Below, piece by piece: positions 23,765 through 32,806 of a stretch of 64,000 nucleotides of DNA. Below the pieces are notes generated by a model. It saw nothing but the letters and a program-made list of their open reading frames with translations. It made no database searches and was not told where the DNA came from. The first letter of the stretch is position 1, and each line of letters begins with the position of its first letter. Source of the DNA: Corynebacterium faecale (GTDB lineage: Bacteria; Actinomycetota; Actinomycetes; Mycobacteriales; Mycobacteriaceae); the NCBI RefSeq assembly GCF_030408735.1, contig NZ_CP047204.1:2170001-2234000 (forward strand), given 5' to 3'. The position numbers were made by a program, and so were the translations under genes.

Positions 23765-25132
23765 ATGTCTGTCACGGTCACCTGCCCCGCCGGTAATATC
23801 ACCGGGGAACTTGTCTCTTTCACTGCGCACGGAGCTGGTGCTGGCCCGGGTGTCGGCGCTGCGGCTGACGCTGAGACCGGCGTCGGTGCTGGCGCTGAAA
23901 CCGGCGTCGGTGCTGGCGCCGGTTCTGAGACTGGCCCTGAAGCGCGCGAGACCACGCGCACACCTGAGTTCCCCTATTTCCGCTCGATCCCCTACGCCAG
24001 GGCACGGCCCTTCCAGAATGCTGAGAAACTCGAACCGCTGGAGATCGATGCGCGGGGCACGCACCCCGGTCTGCATCTGACGGTGTCCACGCCGGAGACC
24101 CGTTTCGGCGCAGACTATCCGGTGATCGTGTTCATCCACGGTGGCGGGTACGTCAATGGTTCGCGGTTTGATCCCCGCACCGATCCCAAATTCTTCACCA
24201 ACCAGGGGTTTGTGGTGGTGGAGATCTCCTACCGCCTGGGGCTGGAGGGGTTCGTGCCCTTCCATGATGATGAACCCCACCACTACCGCGGCACGGATGA
24301 CTGTGTGCTGGCGCTGGAGTGGGTGCAGAAGAACATTGAGCATTTCGGTGGTGATCCCACCAATGTCACGCTGATCGGCCAGTCCGCCGGCGGCGGCATC
24401 GTCCTCTGGCTCGCGCGCCTGGACCACTACCGCGGCGCGTTCCGCCGCGTGGTCGCCCTCTCCCCCAGTTTCCCGCGCGGTCCCTTTGCCAAACGCAAAG
24501 GCGCTTTACGACGCTCCCTCTCCCTCCCCATCACCCGTGACTCCCTGGCGAAAGCCGACCCGCAGAAACTCACCCGTGGCTATCGACGCTTCGCCCGACG
24601 GTACTTCCATGACCTGGCACTGGGCCCCGCAGGTTATGACCCGGACGAGCTCGCTGATGTGGATCTGATCATCACCTCCACCCGGGATGAGATGTACAAC
24701 CACGGCATCGGGCAATGGTTTGACCAGCGGAAGGTGGGGGCTGCCCTGGCTTCGCGGCTGCTTGGGGTCAGCGTGCCCGCCTCCTACATAACCAAGGCCC
24801 GGAAGATCGATGACCGTGTGGTCGGTCGCATGATCGGCGATTCCATGATCCGCCGCTATGTCGCCCAGACAGAGAAAGGCTGGTGGATTGAATTCCCCGG
24901 ACGTCACTGCGATGACCTCAGTGAGATCTTCCAGAGGGATTCTGAAGCGCACCGCATCATCGCGTCCTTCGCCCGGGGTGAAACACCCTCGTGGCCGCAA
25001 TATTCACCCGAGGATCGAGCGGCGTTGTCCCTGGTGGATGGCGAACCAGAGGTGGTGCGCGATCCGTTGAATATCGTGCGGACCTCGTTCCTCCAGCAGG
25101 ATGGCCCTGCGGTGGACGGGCTGGGTGGGTAG
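23765..25132 (+). CDS. Type-B carboxylesterase with low-complexity N-terminal insertion
   Basis: An alpha/beta-hydrolase of 455 residues. The oxyanion-hole motif HGGGY is near 124 and the nucleophile elbow GQSAGGG near 205. ALEWVQKNIEHFGGDPTNVT is the usual segment before the elbow. A late acid (TSTRDEMYN) and His (FPGRHCDDL) complete a plausible triad. Substrate is unknown and no signal peptide is seen. Unusually, residues 20-60 are a Gly/Ala/Glu/Thr repeat inserted between GELVSFTAHG and FPYFRSIPYARARPF. The ATG at 23765 has no clear ribosome binding site; the transcript may be leaderless. Confidence 0.85.
   Translation: MSVTVTCPAGNITGELVSFTAHGAGAGPGVGAAADAETGVGAGAETGVGAGAGSETGPEARETTRTPEFPYFRSIPYARARPFQNAEKLEPLEIDARGTHPGLHLTVSTPETRFGADYPVIVFIHGGGYVNGSRFDPRTDPKFFTNQGFVVVEISYRLGLEGFVPFHDDEPHHYRGTDDCVLALEWVQKNIEHFGGDPTNVTLIGQSAGGGIVLWLARLDHYRGAFRRVVALSPSFPRGPFAKRKGALRRSLSLPITRDSLAKADPQKLTRGYRRFARRYFHDLALGPAGYDPDELADVDLIITSTRDEMYNHGIGQWFDQRKVGAALASRLLGVSVPASYITKARKIDDRVVGRMIGDSMIRRYVAQTEKGWWIEFPGRHCDDLSEIFQRDSEAHRIIASFARGETPSWPQYSPEDRAALSLVDGEPEVVRDPLNIVRTSFLQQDGPAVDGLGG
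23869..23916 (+). repeat. Two tandem 24-bp repeats inside the esterase gene
   Basis: GCTGAGACCGGCGTCGGTGC followed by TGGC is repeated once with a single change (GAAACC). It encodes AETGVGAG twice and explains part of the low-complexity insertion. Confidence 0.8.
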
Positions 25133-25169
25133 AAATCCTCGCCGGGGGGCTCGGCGGGTGGTAACGGCT

Positions 25170-25210
25170 GGAGGGGCGCTGGAGGAGTGCCGGAGGGGCG
25201 TTGGAGGGGT
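25170..25210 (+). repeat. G-run cluster upstream of treS
   Basis: Repeated GGAGGGGCG/GGAGG/GGAGGGG words give several closely spaced G-runs on the plus strand, a possible G-quadruplex, 75-120 bases before the treS start. TAAAAT at 25267 is a likely -10 box for treS. Confidence 0.4.
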
Positions 25211-25290
25211 TCTGTGTGGCCCTGTTGGCAGCACTTATAGCACAAAAGCATGAGCAGCGAGAGCCCTAAAATATCTCTACCCTAGTGGGT

Positions 25291-27081
25291 ATGACTGACA
25301 CTACCCCGCTGAATCAGGACCTGATCCCGGAGAGTACCGCCCGCCCGGTGGTAGATGCTGAGGGCTTCATTGTTGAGCACGAGTCGGAGGAATACAACAC
25401 CCCGGCACCTGCTCCCGGTGAACAACCCTGGGAAAAACACGACCGCGAATGGTACAAAGACGCGGTCTTCTATGAAGTACTGGTTCGTGCCTTCCATGAC
25501 CCGGGCAACACCGGATCAGGCACCCTCAAGGGACTGACGGAAAAGCTCGATTACATCCAGTGGCTGGGTGTGGATTGCATCTGGGTCCCACCGTTCTATG
25601 ATTCCCCGCTGCGTGATGGTGGTTATGATATCCGCAACTTCCGTGAGATCCTCCCGGAATTTGGAACCGTGGATGATTTCGTGGAACTGGTGGACCAGGC
25701 CCACCGTCGTGGTCTGCGAATAATCACGGACCTGGTGATGAACCACACCTCAGATCAGCACCCATGGTTCCAGCAGTCCCGCACCGATCCGGACGGCCCT
25801 TACGGTGACTTCTACGTGTGGGGGGATGATCCCACCATGTATAAGGAAGCCCGGATCATCTTCATTGACACCGAGGAGTCCAACTGGAGCTATGACCCGG
25901 TGCGCAAGCAGTATTACTGGCACCGTTTCTTCTCCCACCAGCCGGACCTGAACTATGACAACCCGGCGGTGCAGGAGGCGATGCTTGATGTCCTGCGCTT
26001 CTGGCTGGATCTGGGTCTGGATGGTTTCCGCCTGGATGCCGTGCCCTACCTGTTCGAGCGTGAAGGCACCAATGGTGAGAACCTGCCTGAAACACACGAT
26101 TTTCTCAAACGCTGCCGCGCTGTCATTGATGAGGAGTACCCGGGACGCATCGTCCTGGCCGAGGCCAACCAGTGGCCGCATGATGTGGTGGAGTACTTCG
26201 GTGAGAAGGAGAAGGGCGATGAGTGCCACATGGCCTTCCACTTTCCTCTCATGCCCCGCATCTTCATGGGTGTCCGGCAGGGGTCCCGCACCCCGGTCAG
26301 TGAAATCCTCGAACACACACCTCCGATCCCCAAGACCGCCCAGTGGGCTATCTTCCTGCGCAACCATGATGAGCTGACCTTGGAGATGGTCTCTGATGAG
26401 GAACGCGCCTATATGTACCAGCAGTTCGCCCCCGAGCCTCGGATGCGTGCGAACGTGGGTATCAGGCGTCGACTAGCACCGCTTGTCGACGGCGACCGCA
26501 ACCAGCTCGAACTGCTGCACGGCCTGTTGCTGTCCCTGCCTGGCTCCCCGGTTCTGTACTACGGCGATGAGATCGGCATGGGTGACAATATCTGGTTGCC
26601 TGACCGTGATGGTGTGCGCACCCCCATGCAGTGGTCCAATGACCGCAATGGTGGCTTCTCCAAGGCTGATCCCGAACGCCTCTACCTCCCGGCGATCCAG
26701 AATGACCGCTTCGGCTATGCCCAGGTCAACGTGGAAACACAGCTCACGCAGGAGAATTCCCTGTTGCAGTGGATCCGCAACCAGATCATGATCCGTAAGC
26801 AGTACCGGGCTTTCGGCAAGGGCACCTACCGGGAGATCGACTCCACCAACGAAGCAGTGCTCACCTTCCTGCGTGAGTACAAGGGCCAGACCATCCTGTG
26901 CGTGAACAACATGTCCAAGCTCCCACAGGCCGTGGCGCTGGATCTCAGCGAATTCGCCGGCATCACCCCGCGTGAGGTGTCCGGTGGCCAGTACTTCCCC
27001 ACCATCGGCGAACGCCAGTGCGTGTTCACCCTCGCCCCACACGGTTTCTTCTGGCTCGATATGAGCGGTGAAGAAGAGTGA
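25291..27081 (+). CDS. treS: Trehalose synthase (maltose alpha-D-glucosyltransferase)
   Basis: Interconverts maltose and trehalose in the cytoplasm. GH13 landmarks: DLVMNHTSDQHPWF near residue 150, GFRLDAVPYLFE near 245 with the Asp nucleophile, VLAEAN near 290 with the Glu, and FLRNHDELTLEM near 358 with the third Asp. About 596 residues, the usual TreS length, with the C-terminal beta domain after 500. A GTG two codons earlier (25285) is an alternative start; no clear ribosome binding site separates them, and the -10-like TAAAAT suggests a very short leader. The next gene overlaps its stop (GTGA). TreS-Mak pairs feed maltose-1-phosphate metabolism in actinobacteria; in corynebacteria the pair links trehalose with maltose use. 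Confidence 0.95.
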   Translation: MTDTTPLNQDLIPESTARPVVDAEGFIVEHESEEYNTPAPAPGEQPWEKHDREWYKDAVFYEVLVRAFHDPGNTGSGTLKGLTEKLDYIQWLGVDCIWVPPFYDSPLRDGGYDIRNFREILPEFGTVDDFVELVDQAHRRGLRIITDLVMNHTSDQHPWFQQSRTDPDGPYGDFYVWGDDPTMYKEARIIFIDTEESNWSYDPVRKQYYWHRFFSHQPDLNYDNPAVQEAMLDVLRFWLDLGLDGFRLDAVPYLFEREGTNGENLPETHDFLKRCRAVIDEEYPGRIVLAEANQWPHDVVEYFGEKEKGDECHMAFHFPLMPRIFMGVRQGSRTPVSEILEHTPPIPKTAQWAIFLRNHDELTLEMVSDEERAYMYQQFAPEPRMRANVGIRRRLAPLVDGDRNQLELLHGLLLSLPGSPVLYYGDEIGMGDNIWLPDRDGVRTPMQWSNDRNGGFSKADPERLYLPAIQNDRFGYAQVNVETQLTQENSLLQWIRNQIMIRKQYRAFGKGTYREIDSTNEAVLTFLREYKGQTILCVNNMSKLPQAVALDLSEFAGITPREVSGGQYFPTIGERQCVFTLAPHGFFWLDMSGEEE

Positions 27082-28166
27082 GCATCGCCGAACACATTGT
27101 GAAGGAACGCTTCTACGGAGCCAAGTCGCACACCATCACGGAAGTAGACATCGTGGTGGAGAAGCAGGTCGGTGAGAACACCCTGCTGATCGCGCGGGTC
27201 AATGATGCCCTCTACCAGCTCCTGGTGAATGAGGATGGCCGGGATGTTCTTCCGGATCATGTCCACGACGTGGGGGAAAGCCTGGGCACGTGGAACTCCC
27301 CCGCCCCCTTCCCACCCGGCCCCTACCGGAAGCTGAACAGTGAACAGTCCAACACCTCACTGGTGGCCGGTGATGTGATGGTGAAGTATTTCCGCAAACT
27401 TGAACCCGGGTTGAATCCCGATGTGGAACTGCTCAGCAGGATTCCCGACTGCCCGAATGTGGCACCGGTACTGGGATACTCCGCCGTGGATCTCGATGGT
27501 GATGACTACACCCTGGTGATGGCCCAGCGGTTCATGCCCGGCAAGGATGGCTGGGTACACGCCCTGTCCACCACCTCCAGCAGTTTTGCTGATGATGCGC
27601 GGCTGTTGGGTTCAGCAACGGCAACAGTGCACACCGCCCTTGCCGAGGCCTTCGGGACCACCGTGGTTCCCGCGTCCACCGTGGCCGACGGGTTGATCAC
27701 CCGCCTTGATGGTCTCATCGCCACAGTTCCTGAACTGGTACAGTTCCGCCAAGCTGCTGTGGACATCTACCAGGGTCTTGAGGGAGAGATGGAACTACAG
27801 CGCATCCATGGGGATCTCCATCTCGGCCAGACCCTGCGCACCGATGACCGCTACATTCTCATCGATTTCGAGGGTGAACCAGCCCGCCCACTGGCTGATC
27901 GCAAACTCCCGGATTCCCCGCTCCGTGATGTGGCGGGCATGATCAGATCCATCGACTACGCAGCCCACTTCGATGGCGTGCATCAGCGGTGGGGGGCAGA
28001 GGCCACCGCAGCGTTCCTCGAGGGTTACGGTGCCACGGATGGGAACCAGGATCTTCTCAATGCCTACATCCTGGACAAGGCGCTCTATGAGGTGGCTTAT
28101 GAGATAAACAACCGCCCCGACTGGGCACATATCCCGATCGGAGCGGTCAGGAGGGCACTTGCTTAA
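27078..28166 (+). CDS. mak: Maltokinase
   Basis: Phosphorylates maltose to maltose-1-phosphate with ATP. The 362-residue protein has the aminoglycoside-phosphotransferase-like fold: an N-terminal cap, then the catalytic loop RIHGDLHLGQTL near residue 240 and the metal-binding ILIDFEGEPARPL near 260. The GTG start overlaps the treS stop codon by four bases, so translation is coupled. MSIAEHIVKERFYGAKSHTI is typical of the N-terminus. A near-perfect 13-bp hairpin closes the unit at 28151-28184. In C. glutamicum the gene is called pep2 or treX in some annotations. Confidence 0.92.
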   Translation: MSIAEHIVKERFYGAKSHTITEVDIVVEKQVGENTLLIARVNDALYQLLVNEDGRDVLPDHVHDVGESLGTWNSPAPFPPGPYRKLNSEQSNTSLVAGDVMVKYFRKLEPGLNPDVELLSRIPDCPNVAPVLGYSAVDLDGDDYTLVMAQRFMPGKDGWVHALSTTSSSFADDARLLGSATATVHTALAEAFGTTVVPASTVADGLITRLDGLIATVPELVQFRQAAVDIYQGLEGEMELQRIHGDLHLGQTLRTDDRYILIDFEGEPARPLADRKLPDSPLRDVAGMIRSIDYAAHFDGVHQRWGAEATAAFLEGYGATDGNQDLLNAYILDKALYEVAYEINNRPDWAHIPIGAVRRALA

Positions 28167-28184
28167 GCATCAGCAAGCGCCCTC
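28151..28184. terminator. Hairpin between mak and idi
   Basis: GAGGGCACTTGCT pairs with AGCAAGCGCCCTC (one mismatch) around TAAGCATC, which holds the mak stop. It lies between convergent genes and can serve both. Confidence 0.7.
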
Positions 28185-28214
28185 CAGGTAGGACTGGTTG
28201 TTCTGGCTGGTTCT

Positions 28215-28787
28215 TTATACCTGGTCGTCGAAAGCTTCCAGGATCGCCTGGCGCAGCTCCGGGTTGGACAGCTGATCCACCATCCACGGGGAGAACGCGA
28301 ACGGGGTGGCATCCACAGCATCAAAGATCTTCTGTGGCTCCTCCCATGCGAATTCCTCCACCTCATCCGGCAGTGGCTCCACGAACTCCCCCACAGCAAG
28401 GCGGACAATATGTACCGGGCAGAACTCCCACTCCACGATGCCGGAGGAGTCCACCGCACGGTACTGATAATCGGGAAGAACAACCTGGACATCCAGGAAG
28501 GAATCCCTCTCCAGTCCCAGCTCGTCCCCACCACGGCGACGGATCGCATCCGCGTTCGTCTCATCCGGTGCGGGATGACCGCACATGGAATTGGTCCACA
28601 CGCCCGGCCAGGTCTTCTTGCTCAGGGCACGGCGGGTGACCAGCAGCTCACCCCGTGGATTCAGGATGTAGCTGGAGAAGGCGAAATGCAGGGGTGTGTC
28701 CGTGGTGTGGACAGTGGCTTTGGGGGCCGTGCCGATGGCATTGCCCTCTTCGTCGGCGAGTACAACCAGTTCTTCCTCGTTTGTCAT
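28215..28787 (-). CDS. idi: Isopentenyl-diphosphate delta-isomerase, type 1
   Basis: Converts IPP to DMAPP for isoprenoid and carotenoid synthesis. The 190-residue Nudix-fold protein has the active-site Cys in TNSMCGHPAPDE near residue 68, the metal-binding His and Glu residues of the family, and IVEWEFCPVHIV with the second catalytic Glu near 117. It starts at an ATG without a strong ribosome binding site, 25 bases after the stop of the PPE-like gene, so it may be transcribed from upstream. Confidence 0.93.
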   Translation of the reverse strand: MTNEEELVVLADEEGNAIGTAPKATVHTTDTPLHFAFSSYILNPRGELLVTRRALSKKTWPGVWTNSMCGHPAPDETNADAIRRRGGDELGLERDSFLDVQVVLPDYQYRAVDSSGIVEWEFCPVHIVRLAVGEFVEPLPDEVEEFAWEEPQKIFDAVDATPFAFSPWMVDQLSNPELRQAILEAFDDQV

Positions 28788-28812
28788 AACGATCAGCTTA
28801 GCAATGCCGCGG

Positions 28813-30447
28813 TTACCGCCTCACCCAATCACCGATCACACCCGGCACCACCGGCCCCCGGTTACCCAGCAGCGCCGCAATATTTGCATCCTGCTCCACC
28901 GCGGATGTCACCGTTTTCACCTTGCCGGTGTTGCGCTGCGGTGCGCCTCCCGCGCCCGACATGGGCATCATCGGCATCATCGGGCGCGCTGTGCTTTGCG
29001 ACGCCTTCCCCACCGCCCCTCCCGTCAACCCGGACGAAGACTGCGTAGGACTGGTTGATGCCCCATGACCGGACTGTGCCAGAGCCTGCTTCACTCCCCC
29101 ACGCGCCCCGTTCGCGCCTGTAGTGGCGGCACCACCGACACCTCCACCACCGGCAGCTCCCATCATCGGGCCCATCGGCCCCATCGCGGAGGCACTTTGG
29201 GTGCGGGCATTCATCAACGGACTCAATCCAGCATTGGAGGACCGGGTAATACCCCCATTTATCCCGTGTCTGCCGGTCATACCCATGATCGGCGTACTTC
29301 CCGCGACGCCACCTCCGGAACCCAGTGGATTCACACCACCCATGCCTGCGGTGTTGCTCATCGTGGAACTACCCGCCCCCACAGACGCAGCAGAGGTCTT
29401 CAGGTCAGACACCTCCATGCCGTCAAGATTCTCCCCGACTGTTCCGAAGCTGCCCGCGCCCACTGCAGGTGCTGATGCCACCCCACCACCTGCGGCTGAC
29501 AACCCCTGCGGAGTCAGACCCTGGGTGTTGAACGCAGCCCCGCTGCCGCTGATCTCCGACATGCCCAGGGCGATTCCCCCGCCGCTGCCATCCGAGGACC
29601 TCACCCGCATGAGATTATCGATCCCCGGCACACCCGCCCTCACATCACTCTGGAACGCCGATTCAAACGACCCTAAGAAAGTGCTCTCCGCCGCCGCCCG
29701 CTCCGCCGGCTCCTTGATCATGGAGATCGACAGCGCAGCCATGAACACACTCATCTTGTGCCCCGTGTAAATACTGTTCAGCGTTCCAACCGAACGGGAC
29801 ATCTCCTTGGCATTACCGGCGAAAACCGACCCAGCTTCAGCCACCTCAGTAATGCGCAATGATGCCTGCTCAAACACCTCACCGGCATTACTGTCCAACA
29901 GCTCACCAGCTACACGCCGCAGTGACTCAGACACCTCAGAGATCGTGGACGACATCGTGGTCCACGAACTCTGTGCCGCCGAAACCGCCCCCGAGTTGGT
30001 TCCGGAAAAGTCACTACACAGCTCATCAATTGAACTTGGCGCCCTCACCACAGGCGAAGTGAAGCTGAACGAGTCAAACCTTGGTGCTGGACGAACCGGG
30101 AACGAGACTGCCCCGTCCCCCACCTGCCCACCGGTATCCGCAATATCCATCCCCCGTGCGAACAACTCATCCTGACTGTTCAATGCCTCGACGGATGCCT
30201 TGAGTGCATCTCGAAGCCACTGGATCTGCTCAGAGTAGGAAACAAGGACAGCCTCTGCTGATCCTGCGCCACCATGCATCACCCTGCCGTGGCCATCACC
30301 CAGCTGGTCGAGGCCGGAGACGGTGGAATAGGCGCCGTTGAGCACATCTAGTTCCGCAGAATGCGCAATTGAGTTTGACTTCCGCATTAACTCGTCAAGT
30401 TCTGCCATTACGCCATCAACGGATGGTCGATCAATCCTGAGCTGCAT
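28813..30447 (-). CDS. PPE/WXG-like helical protein with Gly/Met-rich tail
   Basis: A 544-residue protein without a signal peptide. Residues 1-290 are mainly long helices (VMAELDELMRKSNSIAHSAE, SYSEQIQWLRDALKASVEAL), reminiscent of WXG100/PPE proteins handled by type VII secretion. Residues 300-490 are Gly/Ser/Ala-rich with Met clusters (MGPMGPMMGAAGGGG, PMMPMMPMSGAGG). The C-terminal VTSAVEQDANIAALLGNRGP is followed by VVPGVIGDWVRR. The assignment rests on architecture only. It overlaps the upstream lipoprotein gene by 17 bases and precedes idi. A role at the cell envelope is inference; no ESX gene lies in the window. Confidence 0.75.
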   Translation of the reverse strand: MQLRIDRPSVDGVMAELDELMRKSNSIAHSAELDVLNGAYSTVSGLDQLGDGHGRVMHGGAGSAEAVLVSYSEQIQWLRDALKASVEALNSQDELFARGMDIADTGGQVGDGAVSFPVRPAPRFDSFSFTSPVVRAPSSIDELCSDFSGTNSGAVSAAQSSWTTMSSTISEVSESLRRVAGELLDSNAGEVFEQASLRITEVAEAGSVFAGNAKEMSRSVGTLNSIYTGHKMSVFMAALSISMIKEPAERAAAESTFLGSFESAFQSDVRAGVPGIDNLMRVRSSDGSGGGIALGMSEISGSGAAFNTQGLTPQGLSAAGGGVASAPAVGAGSFGTVGENLDGMEVSDLKTSAASVGAGSSTMSNTAGMGGVNPLGSGGGVAGSTPIMGMTGRHGINGGITRSSNAGLSPLMNARTQSASAMGPMGPMMGAAGGGGVGGAATTGANGARGGVKQALAQSGHGASTSPTQSSSGLTGGAVGKASQSTARPMMPMMPMSGAGGAPQRNTGKVKTVTSAVEQDANIAALLGNRGPVVPGVIGDWVRR

Positions 30448-31021
30448 TTCTTCCCCCTGCTTGTGAAATCAAAGATTCCAATATTGAAACTGACGCACTG
30501 CAAAGAGCCTCGGGTTCCCACCCCTGACCCAACTCCCTATATCCCACCAAAAAACGCCCCCAATCAAAATCTATAGCCGCTGTGCACTGCCTAACCTCGC
30601 TCGGCATTTCATGAACGTAAATTCCTTCTGTTCCTGATTGCGCCCAATCTAAAGTTAGAAGTCGCTGATTCTCGATTTGACTGCGATTAGTCCGATCAGT
30701 TGCGACTAGATAGGTTCCATCAAGATCTTCCAGATCAACAGGACTAAAACCGCAGGTTTGAACGTTGCTACCCGGGTTCTCCGTGGTATTCAGGTGTTTA
30801 CCTAACCCCGCCTGGGCGAACTGCTCCTCGGTGAAGACTTCACACGGGTGGAACTGGCTGGAGAAAAGGTCCGTGTTGGTGGGATGCCGGTCAGTCACCA
30901 CAGATGAATCCCCAGAGGGCGCTGGAGACGTGACGGTGACAGTTGTAGGTGTGCTGCTCCCCGATGAACAGCCTGCGAGTAAAGCGGTGGTGGCCAAAAG
31001 GATTGACCAGGATCGGTGCAT
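30431..31021 (-). CDS. Lipoprotein, DUF3558-like
   Basis: A 196-residue secreted lipoprotein: MHRSWSILLATTALLAGCSS has a lipobox LLAGC with Cys18 as the acylation site. The mature part has a Thr/Ser-rich linker and Cys residues at HPCEVF, QTCGF, RQCTAA and EALCS that could form two disulphides, as in mycobacterial DUF3558 lipoproteins. It overlaps the PPE-like gene downstream, suggesting they act together at the envelope. Function unknown. Confidence 0.8.
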   Translation of the reverse strand: MHRSWSILLATTALLAGCSSGSSTPTTVTVTSPAPSGDSSVVTDRHPTNTDLFSSQFHPCEVFTEEQFAQAGLGKHLNTTENPGSNVQTCGFSPVDLEDLDGTYLVATDRTNRSQIENQRLLTLDWAQSGTEGIYVHEMPSEVRQCTAAIDFDWGRFLVGYRELGQGWEPEALCSASVSILESLISQAGGRNAAQD

Positions 31022-31122
31022 GGGAAAACCCCCAGGATTTCATTGTCGTAGCGAATACGAAGAAGTACTCAGTTGCTTAGACTGCGAAAGCTGGGGGAAG
31101 GTTCCGTGGGATGGAGAAGTTT

Positions 31123-31644
31123 TTAAAGATTGTTGAGATTGCCGTCGAAAAGCAGGTTGCCGATCTCAAACTGTGCAGCCCACAGTGATCCGTTTGAGGT
31201 GTTGTAGGCCCACTGCAGGTTTGTGGTGGCTCCTACCCCAAGGGGTAGATCCAAGGGGATATTGTCATCGCCATCGATGGGTTCGATATCCATTAACTCA
31301 CCGTTGTAGTCAACAATGCGCAGAGTTGGCTGCTCGATAGCATCGGTGGGGAGGGGGATTTCGTTGAGGTTGGTGACGGCAACATAAACAACAGATCCAC
31401 CGTTGGTGCCAAAACCGGTTCCCTGGAAATGAACCCGAATATTCAGGCCGGGGTCTTCGGCAGAATCCTCACCATCTTCAAGAATGACGGTCTCTACCTG
31501 CTGAGGTTCAAAAGTTGGGGTCTCCGAAGTGGTGACTGTAATTGATTCAGTCGGTGTGTCGGCAGCCTGCTCATCGGCGTTTTCACCTGAGCAACCTGCC
31601 AAAAGTGCAGCTGCTGCCAGCACAGGAAAAATCCTCAACTTCAC
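31123..31644 (-). CDS. Lipoprotein with DUF4352-like domain
   Basis: Begins with a GTG at 31644 (AAGGAG six bases upstream): MKLRIFPVLAAAALLAGCSG with lipobox LLAGC. A Thr/Glu-rich linker follows, and from about residue 65 a beta-rich domain (LNIRVHFQGTGFGTNGGSVV, VAVTNLNEIPL) that resembles the immunoglobulin-like DUF4352 fold. Upstream ATGs at 31659 and 31665 in the same frame are weaker because they come before the ribosome binding site. It diverges from aecD, with 55 bases between the two starts. The function is not known. Confidence 0.8.
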   Translation of the reverse strand: MKLRIFPVLAAAALLAGCSGENADEQAADTPTESITVTTSETPTFEPQQVETVILEDGEDSAEDPGLNIRVHFQGTGFGTNGGSVVYVAVTNLNEIPLPTDAIEQPTLRIVDYNGELMDIEPIDGDDNIPLDLPLGVGATTNLQWAYNTSNGSLWAAQFEIGNLLFDGNLNNL

Positions 31645-31699
31645 TCCGGGCTCCTTCATATTCATCGGTACTTGTCGAAAGTTTACTAGCCTAGAGCGT

Positions 31700-32806
31700 A
31701 TGCGCTTCCCTGAACTCGAAGAATTGAAAAACCGTCGCACTCTCAAATGGACCCGGTACCCCGAGGATGTCCTCCCGCTGTGGGTCGCCGAGAGTGATTT
31801 TGGTACCTGCCCTCCTCTGAAGGAGGCCCTCGCTGACGCTGTAGAGCGTGAGGTTTTTGGTTATCCACCAGATGAGACCGGCCTTGCCGACGCCCTGGTT
31901 GGTTTTTATGAGCGCCGTTATGGCTATGCGCCGAAGCCAGAGAATGTTTTCGCCATTCCCGATGTGGTTCGGGGTCTGCAATTGGCCATCGAGCACTTCA
32001 CCAAACCAGGTTCAGCGGTTATCGTCCCGGTCCCTGCCTACCCACCGTTTATTGAACTGCCGAAGGTTACCGGGCGCCAGGTAGTTTATCTGGACGCGGA
32101 GAAGTACAACCTCCGTGACATTGAGCAGGCCTTCGCCAACGGCGCCGGATCGATCCTGTTCTGCAACCCGCACAATCCTCTGGGAACTGTCTTCGATGAG
32201 GATTTCATCCGCGACCTCACTGATCTCGCGGTTGAATATGAGGCCCGGGTCATTGTTGATGAGATCCACGCTCCCCTGGTTTATGAAGGCACCCACGTGG
32301 TTGCCGCCGGGGTATCCACCAATGCAGCCAATGCATGCCTGACCATCACCGCCACCTCCAAGGCGTGGAACACCGCGGGACTCAAGTGTGCTCAGATTTT
32401 CTTCACCAATGATGATGATGTGAAGACGTGGAAGAAACTTTCCGGGATTACGCGGGATGGTGTTTCTATTTTGGGCTTGATCGCCGCAGAAACGGTGTAC
32501 AGCGAAGGTGATTCCTACCTCGATGAGGAGCTTGAACTCCTGCGGGAAAATAGGGATTATGCAGCCTCTGAACTGCAGAAACTCGGAGTTAAGGTGCATG
32601 TGCCTGACTCCACTTATCTCATGTGGTTGGACTTCTCCGGAACGAAGATTGAGAAGAGCCCTTCGTTGATTATGCGTGAGGAGGGTAAAGTCATGCTGAA
32701 CGATGGTGCGGCCTTCGGCGATTTCAAAAACTGCGCGCGCCTGAATTTCGCATGTTCCCGGGAAACCCTTGAGGAGGGTCTGCGCCGTATCGCCAGCGTT
32801 CTCTAA
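31700..32806 (+). CDS. aecD: Cystathionine beta-lyase / C-S lyase
   Basis: PLP enzyme of the MalY/PatB class that cleaves cystathionine and related C-S substrates to pyruvate, ammonia and thiol. The 368 residues show the fold-type I signatures: NPHNPLGTVF near 152, VDEIHAPL with the Asp that contacts the pyridine nitrogen, and the PLP Lys in TATSKAWNTAGLK near 223. The ATG at 31700 has no ribosome binding site, and TAGCCT sits 11-16 bases before it, consistent with a leaderless mRNA. brnQ starts directly after its stop, the aecD-brnQ arrangement known in C. glutamicum. Confidence 0.93.
   Translation: MRFPELEELKNRRTLKWTRYPEDVLPLWVAESDFGTCPPLKEALADAVEREVFGYPPDETGLADALVGFYERRYGYAPKPENVFAIPDVVRGLQLAIEHFTKPGSAVIVPVPAYPPFIELPKVTGRQVVYLDAEKYNLRDIEQAFANGAGSILFCNPHNPLGTVFDEDFIRDLTDLAVEYEARVIVDEIHAPLVYEGTHVVAAGVSTNAANACLTITATSKAWNTAGLKCAQIFFTNDDDVKTWKKLSGITRDGVSILGLIAAETVYSEGDSYLDEELELLRENRDYAASELQKLGVKVHVPDSTYLMWLDFSGTKIEKSPSLIMREEGKVMLNDGAAFGDFKNCARLNFACSRETLEEGLRRIASVL

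Noticed and set aside
23668..23961. Pro/Ala-rich 98-residue N-terminal extension of the M3 peptidase
   Set aside because: It is read from the opposite strand of the esterase repeat region; the family start MSVDALLTPSNLPYQLPDF begins at 23667.
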